From Bifidobacterium breve (GTDB lineage: Bacteria; Actinomycetota; Acidimicrobiia; IMCC26256): a DNA stretch of 15,166 nucleotides. Location of the stretch: assembly GCA_945907055.1 (NCBI GenBank), contig CAMDSG010000027.1, positions 1 to 15,166 of the forward strand. Direction: 5' to 3'. Each line of letters starts with the position of its first letter. Position 1 is the stretch's first letter. The translations under genes were made by a program, and so were the position numbers. This document shows, one piece after another, positions 12,971 to 15,166 of the stretch. The notes below the pieces were generated by a model, which had not been told where the DNA came from, made no database searches, and saw nothing but the letters and a program-made list of their open reading frames with translations.

Positions 12971-15166
12971 TTAAATCTTCGTAATCGGGGCCCATGCAAG
13001 AAGGAGTCGCTTCTCGCCTGCATTCGGGAATCGGATCAAGACCTCGGCTTTATCCCCGGCTCCAAAGACGTCCAAGATCACGCCCTCACCAAACTTCTCG
13101 TGCATCACATCGTCACCGACGCGAAGCCCTATTTCCTGTGCTCCGCGCGCACCAGCCGGAGGAGTCGGGACTGAATAAGGGCCATCATCGGAGCCCTTAA
13201 CCTCACGCCCGCCAGTGAAGGACGACCCGCTCAGGGAATCCCTGCGCGACCCAGCGCTAGCACTGCGAAGCGCTCCGCGCACCACAGCATCCCGAGAACT
13301 CCCTAGCCCGCCGCTACTCATGCGTCGCTCCTCGCCTAGTTGGTGAACGAGTTCCTCCGGAATCTCATCTAAGAACCTGCTCGGCGGGTTGTAATTAGTC
13401 GCCCCAAAGAGTTGACGACTCCACGCGTGAGTTAAGTAGAGGCGCTCACGAGCACGTGTAATCCCGACATAGCAAAGCCTGCGCTCCTCCTCCATCTCCT
13501 CAGGATCCACAAGCGATCGCCATCCGGGGAAGACGCCGTCCTCCAACCCAGTGAGGAATACAACTGGGAACTCGAGCCCCTTCGCTCCATGCAGAGTCAT
13601 GAGGGTCACGGCTGCGGTCTCACCATCAACGACATCAAGGTCAGTAACGAGCGATACAGCCTCTAGGAAAGCCTGGACGCGTGCGATACCAACTACGACC
13701 TCAGCTGAGCCGTTCTCGCCTTCACCCTCTGCAAGATCAAGCCCAGCAATCGCACCGAGCACGCCAAGGTCACCGCGCTCAACATGCATATCAAACTCCC
13801 GTGCAGCACCCACCAACTCGGCGAGGTTCTCGCGTCGACCCTCAGACTCAATGGTGCGTTCAGCCTCTAATTCAGCCAAATAGCCAGTACCCGAGAGGAT
13901 CATCTCGATCGCTTTGGCGACACCGAAATCTTCCTCGTCCTCAACGGATTTCATAACGGCGAGCAACTGCGTAACACCAGTCAAGGCCTTGCCAGTTAGC
14001 CCTGCAGCCGAACCCGCCACTAGCCCCTCTCGAAAAGTAACCCCAGCCCCACTTCGGTACATATCAACTTTGCGTACCGAGGTATCGCCGACACCACGTT
14101 TTGGAACATTGACAATACGTTTCCACGCAACCTCATCGTCAGGATTCACGAGTGCACGCAAGTAGCCCAGAACATCCTTGACCTCACGGCGGTCATAGAA
14201 CTTTGTACCGCCGATTACTCGGTAGGGCACTCCGTTGCGAACAAGTTTCTCCTCGATCACACGGCTCTGAGCGTTGGTTCGGTAGAAGATTGCGATCTCG
14301 CTATGGCGAACTCCATCGGTATCGATCAAACGCTGCAACTCGTTCGCTACATATGACGCCTCATCCTGCTCATCCTCGGCCAAGTACCGCAGAATGAGCT
14401 CACCACCTAGTTGCTCAGTCCATAGGCGCTTAGGGCTGCGACCAGGATTGTTTGAGATGACTGCGTTTGCAGCGGAGAGAATATTCTGCGTAGAGCGGTA
14501 GTTCTGCTCTAAAACAATTGTTGAGAGATCTGGAAACGCCTTCTCAAAGCGCTGAATGTTTCGATAGTCAGCACCGCGAAATTTATAGATTGCCTGGTCT
14601 GCATCCCCCACGCCCATCACAGCCTTGTGGTCCTCTGCGAGCATGCGCACGATCTCCCACTGCGCAAGGTTGGTGTCTTGGAACTCATCAACGAGGACAT
14701 GCTTAAAGCGGCCCCGCCATCTGTTGAGCGCTTCGGTGCTCTCTCTAAAGAGTCGAACAACCAATAACAACAGATCATCGAAGTCAACGGCGGATGCCTC
14801 AGCAAGCCGCCTCTGGTACTCGACGTATACCTCGGCCTGGCGAATCTCAATCGCGTCGCTGGCAGAGTCGCGCGCCATAGAGGCAGTTATCAGATCATTC
14901 TTCTTAGAGGAAATTGCATTATGCAGAGAACGCGACGTAAAGCGCTTTGGATCTAGGTCCAAGTCTTTGCGCACATAATCAACGAGGCGCAGCGCATCTG
15001 CTTGGTCATAGATTGAGAACTCCTTGCGATAACCAAGCAGCCCTACATCTTGGCGAAGGATGCGCGCACACGAGGAGTGGAAAGTGGATACCCACATTCG
15101 GTTGGCCTGTGGACCAACTAACTCAACAACGCGATCGCGCATCTCGCCGGCAGCCTTATTCGTGAA
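12971..15166 (-). CDS. pcrA: ATP-dependent 3'-5' DNA helicase UvrD/PcrA (N-terminus outside window)
   Basis: This superfamily 1A helicase acts in nucleotide-excision and mismatch-type repair and displaces proteins from DNA. The window holds 731 residues and is open at the right edge. It begins inside motif Ia (FTNKAAGEMRDRV), so the Walker A motif lies outside. Motif II is VDEFQDTN, motif III GDADQAIYKFRGAD, motif IV LEQNYRS, motif V TLHGAKGLEFPVVFLTGLE and motif VI EERRLCYVGITRARERLYL. After a Ser/Gly/Arg-rich linker the C-terminus forms the PcrA-type Tudor-like domain (VGDDVMHEKFGEGVILDV). The pcrA-B12 subunit-sucCD order matches Actinobacteria. Everything visible is intact. Confidence 0.95.
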   Translation of the reverse strand, partial: FTNKAAGEMRDRVVELVGPQANRMWVSTFHSSCARILRQDVGLLGYRKEFSIYDQADALRLVDYVRKDLDLDPKRFTSRSLHNAISSKKNDLITASMARDSASDAIEIRQAEVYVEYQRRLAEASAVDFDDLLLLVVRLFRESTEALNRWRGRFKHVLVDEFQDTNLAQWEIVRMLAEDHKAVMGVGDADQAIYKFRGADYRNIQRFEKAFPDLSTIVLEQNYRSTQNILSAANAVISNNPGRSPKRLWTEQLGGELILRYLAEDEQDEASYVANELQRLIDTDGVRHSEIAIFYRTNAQSRVIEEKLVRNGVPYRVIGGTKFYDRREVKDVLGYLRALVNPDDEVAWKRIVNVPKRGVGDTSVRKVDMYRSGAGVTFREGLVAGSAAGLTGKALTGVTQLLAVMKSVEDEEDFGVAKAIEMILSGTGYLAELEAERTIESEGRRENLAELVGAAREFDMHVERGDLGVLGAIAGLDLAEGEGENGSAEVVVGIARVQAFLEAVSLVTDLDVVDGETAAVTLMTLHGAKGLEFPVVFLTGLEDGVFPGWRSLVDPEEMEEERRLCYVGITRARERLYLTHAWSRQLFGATNYNPPSRFLDEIPEELVHQLGEERRMSSGGLGSSRDAVVRGALRSASAGSRRDSLSGSSFTGGREVKGSDDGPYSVPTPPAGARGAQEIGLRVGDDVMHEKFGEGVILDVFGAGDKAEVLIRFPNAGEKRLLLAWAPITKI

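Overview
The window is a piece of bacterial chromosome of moderate GC content that carries central-carbon and purine housekeeping genes. The gene order is pcrA, a stand-alone B12-binding mutase subunit, sucC, sucD, purN, purH, folD and then mdh, all on the minus strand. From memory this matches the block found in Streptomyces and other Actinobacteria. That order, the frequent GTG starts, an apparently leaderless promoter at mdh and the actinobacterial-type Mdh all suggest a member of the Actinomycetota. An aquatic Acidimicrobiia-like lineage is possible, but this is inference and no rRNA marker is present. No CRISPR array, tRNA, rRNA, transposase or phage gene was seen.

Layout. At 1-1801 there is a divergent accessory pair: the N-terminus of a minus-strand gene running off the left edge, then a plus-strand winged-helix-like protein overlapping an alpha/beta hydrolase by 4 bases. 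From 1822 to 8778 eight minus-strand genes follow in the transcriptional order purN, purH, folD, a small zinc-ribbon membrane protein, icd, a C-terminal J-domain protein, mdh and ogt. Four of their junctions overlap by a base or more or lie one base apart. The 346-base region 8779-9124 holds a near-perfect 51-bp inverted repeat and a possibly switch-like leader in front of purN. At 9125 a plus-strand winged-helix gene runs into the 3' end of sucD without a stop codon of its own. Then come sucD, sucC and the B12-binding subunit (minus), a plus-strand membrane-anchored protein that resembles a Rieske fold without its ligands, and the C-terminal part of PcrA helicase (minus), which leaves the window on the right.

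Function. Icd, SucCD and Mdh cover isocitrate oxidation, the succinyl-CoA/succinate step and malate oxidation of the TCA cycle. The B12-binding subunit would feed succinyl-CoA, or a related branched acyl-CoA, into that cycle once paired with a catalytic subunit encoded elsewhere. FolD supplies 10-formyl-tetrahydrofolate, the cofactor that both PurN and PurH consume, so purN-purH-folD is a self-consistent one-carbon/purine unit. Ogt and PcrA are DNA-repair proteins. The less understood parts are the small proteins inserted in the operons (82-aa zinc ribbon, J-domain protein), the two plus-strand orphans, the structured purN upstream region, and unusual translation signals (a likely CTG start for ogt; an ATG-TAA start-stop pair under a perfect Shine-Dalgarno at 256-271).
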